From assembly GCA_032719365.1 (NCBI GenBank), contig CM064870.1, positions 44,486,194 to 44,550,193 of the forward strand: DNA of 64,000 bases. Direction: 5' to 3'. The translations under genes were made by a program, and so were the position numbers. Source of the DNA: Prinsepia uniflora. Taxonomy: Eukaryota; Streptophyta; Magnoliopsida; Rosales; Rosaceae. Below the pieces are notes generated by a model. That model saw nothing but the letters and a program-made list of their open reading frames with translations, ran no database searches and was not told the origin of the DNA. This document shows, in pieces, positions 46,530-57,222 of this stretch (its first letter is position 1; each line of letters opens with the position of its first letter).

Positions 46530-49500
46530 CATTCAAACAGTTGGGCATCCGAGAATCTAGTCTGGACCGTTTCCCCACGCCAATAATTGGTTTCACTGGG
46601 GACTCCATCATCCCGCACGGAACAGTTACCCTCCCACTTTCCCTCGGATCTCATCCGCAAAGGGCAACCGTGCTTGCACCTTTCCTGGTGGTGGACTACC
46701 CCGCGGCTTACAATGCCATCCTCGTGCGGGGAATACTTAACCAAATGAAAGCCGTTGTTTCCACCCACCTGCTTCTGGTAAAATTTCCAACCCCCATGGG
46801 GATTGGCCAAGTCCGGGGAGACCAAATGGCTGCAAGAGCGTGTAACTCTGTCACCCCAATCCAGCCACCGAAAGAAACTATGGCAGTGATAGAATCCGTG
46901 TTTGAGGCTGACCCCGTCAACCCTCAAGATGCACATAAAATACAAGATGGGCCGATTGAAGACCCCAGGGACCATTCAACAACACTACACCCACAACCCA
47001 TTGAGGAAGTCGAAGAGATCATACTCTCCCACAACTTTGTAGACCGAAAGGTAAAGATCGGAACCACCATCTCCACCGATCTACGCTCGCAGGTAATCCA
47101 TATTTTAAGGGACAACTCTGAGGTCTTTTCCTGGTCCTACGCTGACATGCCCGGCATCTCCACCGATGTTATCTGCCACCGACTCAGTATCGATCCTTCT
47201 TGCAAGCATGTCGAACCAAAACGTCACCTCTACCACGCAGAAAGAACTGAGGCTATGAAGGCAGAAATCGTCAAACTCAGCACCATTCATTTTGTTCGCA
47301 AGGCCGTCTATGCCGTCTGGGTAGCCAACGTTGTCCTTGTCAAGAAACCCTTAGGGGCATGGCGAATGTGCATTGATTTCACCAACCTAAACAAGACTTG
47401 CCTCAAGGACAGTTTCCCTCTACCAAAGATAAACCAACTGGTCGACGCCACGGCTGAGCATGAGCTCCTAAGCTTCATTGATGTATACTCGGGCTACAAC
47501 CAAATTTTATGCACTCGGCAGACCAAATACACACAACCTTCCGGACGGACCAGGGATTATACTGCTACAACGTCATGCCTTTCGGACTCAAGATCGCTGG
47601 AGCCACTTACCAGCGCCTAGTGAACTTCATGTTTGCAGACCAGATAGGGAAAACAATGGAGGTCTACGTTGATGACATGCTCGTTAAGAGTAAATCGGCT
47701 GATCTGCACATCCCCAACCTCTTGCGAATGTTCGACGTCCTCAAAAGATATTGGATACGGTTGAACCCGGCCAAGTGCGTCTTCGGAGTCGGCTCTGGGA
47801 AGTTCCTGGGTTTCGTGATTAGTCAACGAGGTATCGAGGCCAACCCAGAAGGAGGTACAAAGCCTAACCAGCCGAGTCGCAGCTCTTACACGCTTCATCT
47901 CCAAAGCCACCAACAAATGCGTACCTTTCTTCAAAGAACTTAAGAGCAAATCCAAACACATTACCTGGACTGAGGAATGCACTAAGGCTTTCACCGAACT
48001 CAAGGAATATATGGGCAGAGCACTGCTGTTGGTGAGACCCGACACCGGAGAAATCCTCTACATGTACCTATCTGTCTCTGCTTCTACCACCAGTTCGGTG
48101 CTTGTTAAGCGTAAGGACGGCGCTGAGCACTCGGTATACTACGTCAGCAAGGCCTTGCAGGACGTCGAGACAAGGTACTCTGACCTAGAGAAGCTCGTCT
48201 TCGCCCTCATCATGTCTTCCAGAAAAGCTCAGACCCTACTTCTAGGCTCATTCCATCATTGTCATGACCGACAGACCACTCCGGCAGGTGCTCTAGAAGC
48301 CCGAAACATCGGGACGGTTACTCAAATGGGCGAACGAACTCAGCGAATTTGACATCACCTTCGCTCCCCGCACAATTGAGAAAGGGCAAGCCGTCGCATA
48401 TTTTATTTCTGAATTCTCCTACGTTCGAGCGGTAGCCGCACATGAGATCATCCCATCCACTCCTCCTTCATCCATAACACATACTTTGGATGAGGAGAGC
48501 CCTCAATTTGACCCTGCTCGGCCGACTTGGCTCCCCTACGTCGACGGATCGGCCTACCACAATGGGTCCGGGGCCGGACTTTTTCTCACCACACCAGACA
48601 AGGTTCGAATGGAATACGCCCTTCATTTTTTGTTCAAGGCCTCCAACAATTCCGTTGAGTATGAGACCCTCCTTGCGGGACTCTGCCTCGCCAAAACCAT
48701 GGATGTAAAACAAATCAGAATATATAGCGATTCACAACTCATCGTCAACCAGATCAACGACGAGTATGAGGCCAAAGACTCTTCCATGGCGGCATACAGA
48801 GCATTGGCAAAGTCTCTCCTATGTGGTTTCCACAGTTATGCTATCACATGGATTCTGCGCTCCGAAAATATTCACGCCGATGGTCTAGCCCGACTCGCAT
48901 CCTCCCTCGATGAGTGATAGAGTTGCAATGTCCTTGTTGAAATACTTAATCAACCCAGCACCTAGTGCTCGGCGGTCTGCGAAATAAACACTGACTGCAC
49001 ATGGATGACCCCGCTGCTGGGATTCCTCACAAACGGAACTTTCCCTTCCGACAAGATCCAAGCAAAGAAGGTTCGGCGACAGGCAGCACGGTATACACTC
49101 ATCAACGGCCAACTCTACAAGCGGGGCTTTACTCTGCCCCTCCTAAAATGTCTCATCCCGGAGGCAGGCAGAGCCATTCTGTAGGAGATACATGCTGGTA
49201 TTTGCGGGAACCACTCTGGTCCACGATCGTTGGCCCATAAAGCCTTCCAGCAAGATTTCTACTAGCTAACCATGCACGGGGATGCGGCAGAGCTGACCAA
49301 GCGATGTGATAAGTGTAAACGGTTCGCCTCTTTCCTCCATTTACCTCTAGAAAACCTCACACCCATGATCAGCCTCTGGCCTTTTTCACAGTGGGGACTT
49401 GACTTAATCGGGAAAATGCCGACCGGGAAGGGCAAGACAGAGTATACAGTGGCGGCAGTGGACTACAGCACAAAACGGGTAGAGGCAAAGACTTTGGCCT

Positions 49501-50232
49501 CCATCACCACAGCCCAGATTGAAACGTTCATCTTCTAGAACATTATTTGTCGTTTCAGTCTCCCACACACCATTGTCAAGGACAATGGGAAACAATTCGA
49601 CAACGCGAGCTTCTGTGCCTTTTGTGACAGACACAACATCCGTCTCTACTTCGCTTCACCGGCTCACCCCCAATCCAACGGACAGGTAGAGGCCATCAAC
49701 AAAATCATCAAGCACACGCTAGAAACACAACTAGACGAGGCCAAGGGCAAGTGGTCTGAAATCCTCCCCAACGCACTCTGGTCATATCAGACTTCCTACC
49801 GAACATCGACAAATCAAACCACCTTTTCAATGACCTTCGGAATAGAAGCGGTCATCCCTGGTGAACTGAATGAAACTTCTTAGTATCGACCTACGAGCCC
49901 GAACAAAATCACCATCAGCTTGCACTCAGTTTGGACCTCATTGAAGAACACAGGGAACAGGCCAACCTCAGAAACATAGCCTGCAAGCAGCGGCTCTACA
50001 ATTATCACAACGCCAGAGTCAAACACTAGGATTTTCAGGAGGGAGACTGGATCCTTCCGAAGGTCAGCCTCGCCACCAAAGATCGCTCAGTTGGGAGTCT
50101 TGGCCTAAACTGGGAAGGCCCCTACCGAGTTACAAGGATCTGCCAGCCAGGCACCTATGAGCTGGAAGACTCAAGTAGGCGACACCTCGACCACCCATGG
50201 AATGCCGATCACTTAAAGAAATACTTCATTTA
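46528..50232 (+). pseudogene. Tat pol polyprotein, decayed
   Basis: Domains in order. Protease, C-terminal part, 46532-46850 (IIGFTGDSIIPHGTVTLPL, AYNAILVRG). RT, about 47000-47850, with the catalytic YVDDM near 47665. Gypsy RNaseH, about 48000-48350. Second RNaseH, 48486-48917 (YVDGSAYHNGSGAGL, YSDSQLIVNQI, HADGLARLAS). Integrase, about 49050-50232, with HHCC remnants (CDKCKRF), core VKDNGKQFDN and FASPAHPQSNGQVEA, and a C-terminal WEGPYRV-like box. Frame changes lie near 47510, 47850 and 48245, with further frame changes in the integrase tail. TAG stops occur at 49182, 49263 and 49536, and others exist. The RNaseH active-site region of 48486-48917 is one intact frame. Confidence 0.85.
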
Positions 50233-50332
50233 AACTTTGTATTCTCTTCATCTTATAACTTGTTGTAATTTTCCGACCTTGGCGCTCCTTATTTATGAAC
50301 TCTTCTTTTTATACCCATACTTCTCATCCAAA

Positions 50333-50930
50333 GCTCCACACTTAGATTCAAACATACGAGTCGGGTTTCGATCTTATTCGGTCTACACCCCAACACTTGC
50401 TATTTTTTACTCAAACATTGGAGTTGGTGTACAGCCCTACTTGGCTTACACCAACACTTAGACTCAAACATACGAGTCGGGGTACGGTCTTACTCGGCCT
50501 ACACCCCAACACTTGCTATTTTGACTCAAACCTTCAAGTTGGTCTACAGCCTTACTCGGCTTACACCAACACTTAAACTAAAACATACGAGTCGGAGTTC
50601 GGTCTTACTCAGCCTACACCCCAACACTTGCTATTTTGACTCAAACCTTTGAGTCGGTGTACAGACCTACTCGGCTTACACCAACACTTAGACACAAACA
50701 TACGAGTCGGGGTACGATCTTACTCGGTCTACACCCCAACACTTACTATTTTGACTCAAACCTTCGAGTCGGTGTACAGCCTTACTCGGCTTACACCAAC
50801 ACCTAAACTCAAACATACGAGTCGTGGTTTGGTCTTACTCGGCCTACACCCGAACACTTGTTATTTTTTACTCAGACATTGGAGTCGGCGTACAGCCTTA
50901 CTCGGCCTACACCAACACTCATACAACAGG
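50333..50930. repeat. 115-116 bp tandem array, five units
   Basis: CAACACTTG(C/T)TATTTT recurs at 50391, 50507, 50622, 50737 and 50852. Each unit holds two related halves with TACGAGTCGG and TACTCGGC(C/T)TACACC. It lies 100 bp after the pol stop in the element's 3' region. Confidence 0.95.
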
Positions 50931-51746
50931 TAAATCAAAATGAGGCTTACTCGATCTACAAATCTTGTTTGTTGGGGAAAGTCCAATTTCATTCAATGTG
51001 CAGACCTATTATGCTCGGTCTGCAAGAGCTTTAAAAAATATCAGCGCTTGGCTGTCCTACCAACTACTAAACAAAAAGGAAAGCATTAAAGTACACGACG
51101 CAAAGCCTTACACTAGCTCTTCCATCGTTTGCTCCTCGGCTTGCGCTACTGCCTCTGCTTGCACGGCTGGCTCGTGAGGAGGATTGCTCGGCTCGGGCCC
51201 TTCCTTGGCACTCGGCTGAGTAGCCCCAAGGTGATCAACCTTGTCCTCGGCCTGGTCCTCCTCCTCCCCCGACTCGTCCTCAAACATGTCAGCCGTGATA
51301 TCCTGGCCGAGCCAGGGGGTCTTCACGGTCAACCCAGGGATATGCAGGAAGAACTCCTACTCGCAGTCGGCGACGTACTCATTCTTCAGCTTTTCCTGCT
51401 CCTCGGACGCCTTGAACTCGGTCACCGCTGTCTTCCTGGCCTCTTCCAAGTCGACCTCCCTTGCCGCCTTCACGTGGCACAGTTCCTTCCAGTGCCGCAG
51501 TCGGTCCTTCTCCTTGGCCTCGAGCTCGGCCTTCATCTGATCCCTAGATGCTAGGGCCTCCTGAGTCTTCCACCTCTTGACTTCCAACTGACGGGTTAAG
51601 TCGGCCGCCTGCTTTATAGCTCTCTCGGCCTCTTGGAGCTTGGGAGTGAGCTCCTTCTGCTTCTTCCTCAGTCGGTCTTTGTCCCTCCTCGTCGCGGACA
51701 CCCTCCTCTGAGCATTACCGAACTAGAGGTAGAGTTCACCGAGAGC

Positions 51747-51830
51747 CTGCACATGACAAACATTAGCATGCACTCTACTCGGCCTACAAATTACACTTAT
51801 ACAACCAAATAGAAGAAAACAAGCACTTAC
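51747..51830 (-). other. Probable intron of the antisense gene
   Basis: 84 bp, GTAAGT donor at 51830 and GTGCAG acceptor at 51747. Removing it joins MMLLSN to ALGELYL in one frame. The interior has stops and a T-rich composition. Confidence 0.65.
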
Positions 51831-52606
51831 ATTACTCAACAACATCATGGCCTTCTCTATCTTCTGGTCGGCCGACCAGCATTGAACCTCGACCAAATAG
51901 TCCAAAGGGGTGGAGGCCCCTTGACAGACTCCGTTCAGCAACGACACCATCTGTCTCGGGCAACAGAGGGCCGCATCAGCGCTGGTCCCCTTACCGATCG
52001 CCTCTCCCTCGGTGAATACACCAAGGTTCACGTCCCCCATTTTTGTAAGCCTCTCAAGAATCCACGCATCCAACCGAAGGGGGATGGCGGAGGGTTGAAC
52101 TCTAGGGTCGGCATGGTCCGTCTGCCCCAATCTCCTCATGCGCCGACAGGATAGTCTCGGCCTCTTTTCGTGCCTTTGTCCTCCTAGCGTCAGGGGAAAG
52201 CACTCGGTCTCCGTCAATATCCGTTTGTTTTCTTTTCGGAGACCGAGGAGGATTTGGCGGCTTTGGCTTGGAGGATTGTCCTTGCCTTGAGCGGTCGGTC
52301 CGTTCACTCTGCCCTTTGACCGCTCGGTCTTTCTTCCTCTTGAGGAGAAGCTGGAAACGCTCGGCAGCCTTTGACAGCGAAGCTGACTCCTGGGTAGTCT
52401 TGTCAGCCTTCATCCTTACCTATTCACAGTCTTTCAACATTCGACTCCCGAGGTGAAACGAAACTACAATACCGAGATCTTGGTTAGCATATGTGAAAAA
52501 AAACTAACCCTCATCGGTATCTATTAGGACGACTTTGTACTGAAACCCTGGAAATGGAAGGATGCGTCGGTTTCGATTCAGGTCGTCCAAAATCTCCCTT
52601 ACTTGG

Positions 52607-55600
52607 TGACACGACCCATCCCAATCCCCCAGGATTACCGTGGGATGTGTCATACTCCCGTCTGACACGAAGTGTCAGACAAGCGATAACCTAAAGCCAC
52701 TACCCCAACGAGCTTCCAGAGTGCGCAAGGATCGATGGAGGAGGCATGCAATGTCCCAGTTTCCACTGCAGTCGCATCGGTGATCAACCTGAAGGGCATT
52801 AAAAACAACAAAAGTTGTGAGTGGATGAAAATAAATAAGTTCATAAAACACATTTCACAAAGATATTTATGCCCTTCATTAAAACGTATACATGCATCGA
52901 AAACCAGTAAGTAAACTATTTACTAAAACAACCATTAGGGCCTTAGCCCAGAAACCGTAAGCCAAATCACTTGGGTCTCTACCCAAAACCATGAATACCG
53001 AAAACCAAACATATATTATTAAAAATCCGACATCCAGAATACCAATTCCAATTCCAAGTGGGCCATCGGCCAAAACCATAACCATAAATACCATTTCTAG
53101 GAAAACATGTTTAAACCATCCTGGGCATCCCAGATGCCTAGCGTCCCAGACGCTTGACGTCCTAGACGTCATATCTCACGGTATAATAACAAGCAACGCG
53201 TGCTACCTGGGGTCTCTCCGGGTCCATAACTCTGACATCCCAGATGTCTGACGTCTCATACGTCTAATCATAGCAATCCTGCTCCTGAGTCATCATACGG
53301 TCCGGTAGCTCCGTATAATGACCCCTCGCAGGCAATGCACCGTGACTTCCCCAGTGTCCTAGACACCTGGAGGAGACCATCACATATCCTCGTATCAAGA
53401 TGGTTTATGGAAAACAGTTTATCAATCATTTCAAACATCTCAAGGGCCCTGCCCGGAATTTCCATAAAACCATCACAGGTCCAAATATCTGATTTCTCAA
53501 ATCCAAAACATTTATCCACATCCATTTAGGGTCTCCGACTCGAAATCACATTTATAAACCAACTGGGCCTCATGCCCGGTTTCGTAAACCAACTGGGCCC
53601 AAGGCCCGATTACGTGACTCAAATGGACTCCAAGTCCGAGGTTTCCAAAACAATTGGGGCCTCGTGCCCGAGTTCATCTTTCCAATTTCAAAACCATTTC
53701 ATTCAACTATTTCCAAAACCATAAGTACGGAAAATCAGGGTAAAATCGAAAATCTCGATTTACGTGCAAGCACGTAAATTGCCTTGAAATGCGTGAAACC
53801 ATATAATTCACCAATATCCAAATCAAAATCATATAATCACAATCATAATCATTATAAAACAGTTATGCATGCATAAGATTTATAAAACCAAAGTCCACTC
53901 ACAGACCATCCATAATTGCTCGTTTTCGCGCTACACGCGTTCCCGTAATTTCTGACATTTTCCAGCAATCTCGAATCCTGTCTGAAATCATTCTTTAGTG
54001 TCACTAAGGACTCAAATAACAGCATACTAATTTCCCATAATTTTTCGGGAATTAAACGTTAGTTAAAAATGTAACATAAACCTTCGGACCCTCGAAACAA
54101 CATCGAAACGGTGTCCGATTAATTCGGAATCAATGCTAAAATGTTTGTTACAATGTATAGGACAAAAGTCGTGTTGAACTCACCTTGAGAATCGGCCCCA
54201 CGCGCCCCCACTTGCCGCCGTGAGTGGCTGCGCGTGGGAGTCACGCGCTGCTACAATACCAGATACTATTCATCTTCCCTACCCGATCGACTGGTAAACG
54301 GGTCCAGTAACCCGCGAAGTGGCCCGGCTGAATCTCCCTTAATTCCGGCTCGATTTCTACAATTAAACTGTCCATTAGCCTCGTTATGGACTTAATTAGG
54401 GTTCTGTGAGATCAAATACATCTAAACTTACCTCAAAACATCAATTTGAGCTCAAATTTCCGATGAACGTTCGCACACTGTTTCTGCATCAAAGTTCCTT
54501 GATCCTCATCGTTTTTCTTCAATTGACTCAGCCAACAGCTTCGTAAGGTCATCATAAACTTGTTTTAAAGCTCAATTGCATCGTCCAACGCCTCCCATTA
54601 CGCGGCTCAATCCTTCGAATTTCCAAGCTTCGCCATGTCTGTTCTTAGCTCAACGGGCTTCGAACTTTGCAATACTTGCTTTGGATCGACTAATAAGGGT
54701 TCTAGAAGACTGACTCGAGCCTCAAATTGGCTTGGGCTGGCCTACATTTCAAATTCGAAATTGAAATTTTTCAAACACAGGTTTCGGGTTTCTGGGTGCA
54801 TTTCCACCCAGTCCCTCGTTCTTCCTCACCAATTCAGTCTCTCAGTTTCTCTTCCTCTCCCCCAGCAACCATTTCAAAACCTCAAACCCACAATCAAGCC
54901 ACCCGTGCTCTGCTCACATGTAAAAACCCAATTTGAGTGCTCTATTTTTTTTTTTCTTGTTTTCCATGTCCAACTGCACCCAGCATTAAGAAAATCGACC
55001 TGTGCACTGCACCTGCCTTTGTTCCTACACTCAAGGCATAAAGAATTCAGTCACTCAGCCCAACCAATTTGTTCCATAAACAAATGCACACCCGTGCTCT
55101 TTCTCTGAAGAATTCCCTCAGAACCCACTCACGGTTGTTTCAAATTGCAACAGCCAAATTACCATTTTGCCCTTCCTTTGATAATTTACCAAAATGCCCC
55201 TTCTCGTTCTAGACCAGTAACTCATCCCTCGGATGTCCGTTTTCAGCATGCCGCCTGTCGTTGTACTCAGGGCATTGAGACCTACCTAACGGTCCTCGAT
55301 TTGTGTGAAAATCAGTGGTCAATAAAAAAGTCAACATTTTCCCCCTTTTCGCCCGAAATACGAAAATACCCCTCGACTTCCGAACGTCATAACTTCTTCC
55401 TCGAATGTCGGAATCATACGTACTACTCGTCTATGAACTCATGACGTCCCAAACTACGTCACGGTCATCGGTCAAAGTCCATTTGACCGCCCGAATTAAA
55501 AGTTAACATTTTACCCACGACTAGGGGCAAAACGGTCATTTTGCATTGTTCGTCCGATTTCGCCCAACTAATCACCAATTAACCCCACTAATCATGATTA

Positions 55601-55640
55601 GTTATTAATCTAATCCCAGAATTCGGGACGGGTCGTTACA
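52607..55640 (-). mobile_element. Solo LTR, minus orientation, TSD CTTGG/CTCGG
   Basis: The plus-strand ends are TGACACGACCCATCCC (52607) and GGGACGGGTCGTTACA (55640). The flanks CTTGG (52602-52606) and CTCGG (55641-55645) match in 4 of 5 bases. Length is 3034 bp. It contains GTGAGTGGAT near 52816, GTCCACTCAC near 53893, and 31-bp GGGCC-type repeats. It interrupts the antisense gene. ORF 54635-55108 inside it has no recognisable product. Confidence 0.9.
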
Positions 55641-56104
55641 CTCGGCGTACAACTGGCTTCTCTTCCGTAGAGATCTCCTTGTGGGGGAACAAGCCTGCAC
55701 AACGAGAGACTAGTCAGCATTTATAACCATACTTAGCATACAAATAAAAAACAATTATATAAACAAAGAAATGGTCGTCCTATGCTACAACTTTCCACCT
55801 TGGGTCTGAAATTTGGACGGTATCGAAGGTCCCTCGATATCCCCTTCCCAATTACCACCGACCAGGCAGAACTTAGTCGTATAAAACTTCTGGGAGGTCG
55901 GTATGTCCAGGATGAACTCCCCCCATTTGCTCTTCTTGTGGTGCCAGACGAAGATCCACCCCGTGCTCTGCTGTTGGAACCCAAACTTACACAAATACAT
56001 GAGATGGGCATAGGTCGGCTCCGGTTGCTCGGCCCAACGGAAAGCCGTGTAGAGGGAGAAGAGCACAATCCAAACGTTAGGATTGAGCCAGCCAAGTGCC
56101 ACCC

Positions 56105-56400
56105 CCATCTTCTTCACCATCCTCCGCAACCAGGGATGCAAAGGCCGCCTCACCCTATGGTGCATCAGCTCGGTATAAAACAACGCCATACCGGCCGGAG
56201 GGTTACTCGGTCTCTCATCTCTTGTCGGTAGCCTCGTATTCACCGCGAGTACCACCCCATCTTCTTCACCATCCTCCGCAACCAGGGATGCAAAGGAAGC
56301 CTCACCCCATGGTGCATTAGCTCGGTATAAAACAACGCCATACTGGCCAGAGGGTTACTCGGTCTCTCATCTCTTGTCGGTAGACTCGTATTCACCGAGT
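56105..56400. repeat. 152-bp tandem duplication in the antisense gene
   Basis: Two adjacent copies starting CCATCTTCTTCACCATCCTC at 56105 and 56257. 152 is not a multiple of three, so the duplication shifts the reading frame. Confidence 0.95.
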
Positions 56401-57154
56401 TTGAAACGCCGAACTCGATCCTCATCTTCATAAAGCCCTTCTCGGTCTCCTTGTTGACCATTTCGTCAACAGTGAAGGCGGCCCGTTCAATCGGCACTGC
56501 ATCCAAGACCGAATCATCATTGGTGGTTTTCTCTTATTCAACCGGACATTACCTTTATCTCGGCCGTGGGTCAACTTCAGTTCTCAATGTACACCTACTT
56601 TAACTATTGTCTCGGCGTCCACCAAGAGGTTACCACCGCCCCGACCGATTGGCCAGCATAACCCCTGCGCAAGTCTCCGTTTTCCTCCTGGATGACTCAG
56701 CAGTACTGTGCACCGAGTGTGCCCTATTTTGTGCCTTGGCCGAGTGGGCCTCGTCCTCACTCCCGGAGATGGGAATGAGAACCTGCACAATACTGTCTGA
56801 CGACTCCCCACCCTGTGAGTCGTAGCACTTACCCTCAAATACCGAGTCACTATCCCCGGACATCTAAAAAAAAAAAAGGAAAAAACACAACTTAGCAGAC
56901 CGATTCGAACCTATGACGATCTTACCACAAACTTCACCAAGTTTATGACCAGTTCTTCACCAAATCCTAATTTAATCGAACAAATGGACTTGAGGAGTGC
57001 TTACCGTGTTTTTTTCACGGAGGATTTGTTGGTCGGAAATCGCAACCACCGTATGCACCACCGCCGAGAGCTGACGAAAATCGCCTTCTATTTCGACAGA
57101 GTTTTCCCAATTTTTTCACAAACGCAAAGTGATCAAATCGGTTAACTCTTCTCA

Positions 57155-57162
57155 TATTTATA
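57155..57162 (-). promoter_or_regulatory. TATA box of the antisense gene
   Basis: The minus strand reads CTATAAATATGAG. It lies about 290 bp upstream of the ATG at 56863, with no competing long ORF between. The solo LTR at 57223 begins only 60 bp further upstream, so any upstream promoter elements are now 3 kb away. Confidence 0.55.
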
Positions 57163-57222
57163 GAGATTGGTACACAGGCTACAAGGCGTCACCCCTCTTA
57201 GTGGCCGACACGTGTCACGACC

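Larger units (their letters stand above)
51108..56863 (-). pseudogene. Antisense gene of the Tat element (gypsy-type transposon ORF family)
   Basis: Read on the minus strand. It starts at ATG 56863 (MSGDSDSVFEG), followed by a Transposase_28-like domain (RDERPSNP, ALFYTELMHH, LHPWLRRMVKKMG, LNPNVWI) at 56506-55785. Next comes a Lys/Pro-rich linker (KPPNPPRSPKRKQ) at 52413-52102, a long coiled coil (51701-51357) and an acidic, Pro-rich tail ending at 51108. A GT-AG intron (51747-51830) lies within it and a TATA box 300 bp upstream. The solo LTR 52607-55640 cuts it, a 152-bp duplication shifts the frame, and stops are present near 51727 and 51358. The family's function is not established. Confidence 0.7.

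Noticed and set aside
46454..46975. Minus-strand ORF with poly-Ile and plus-strand poly-Asn start of the pol frame
   Set aside because: Both are translations of the TAA microsatellite; the pol similarity begins only after it.
51129..51554. Plus-strand Leu-rich ORF
   Set aside because: It is the opposite-strand shadow of the antisense gene's coiled coil and acidic tail.
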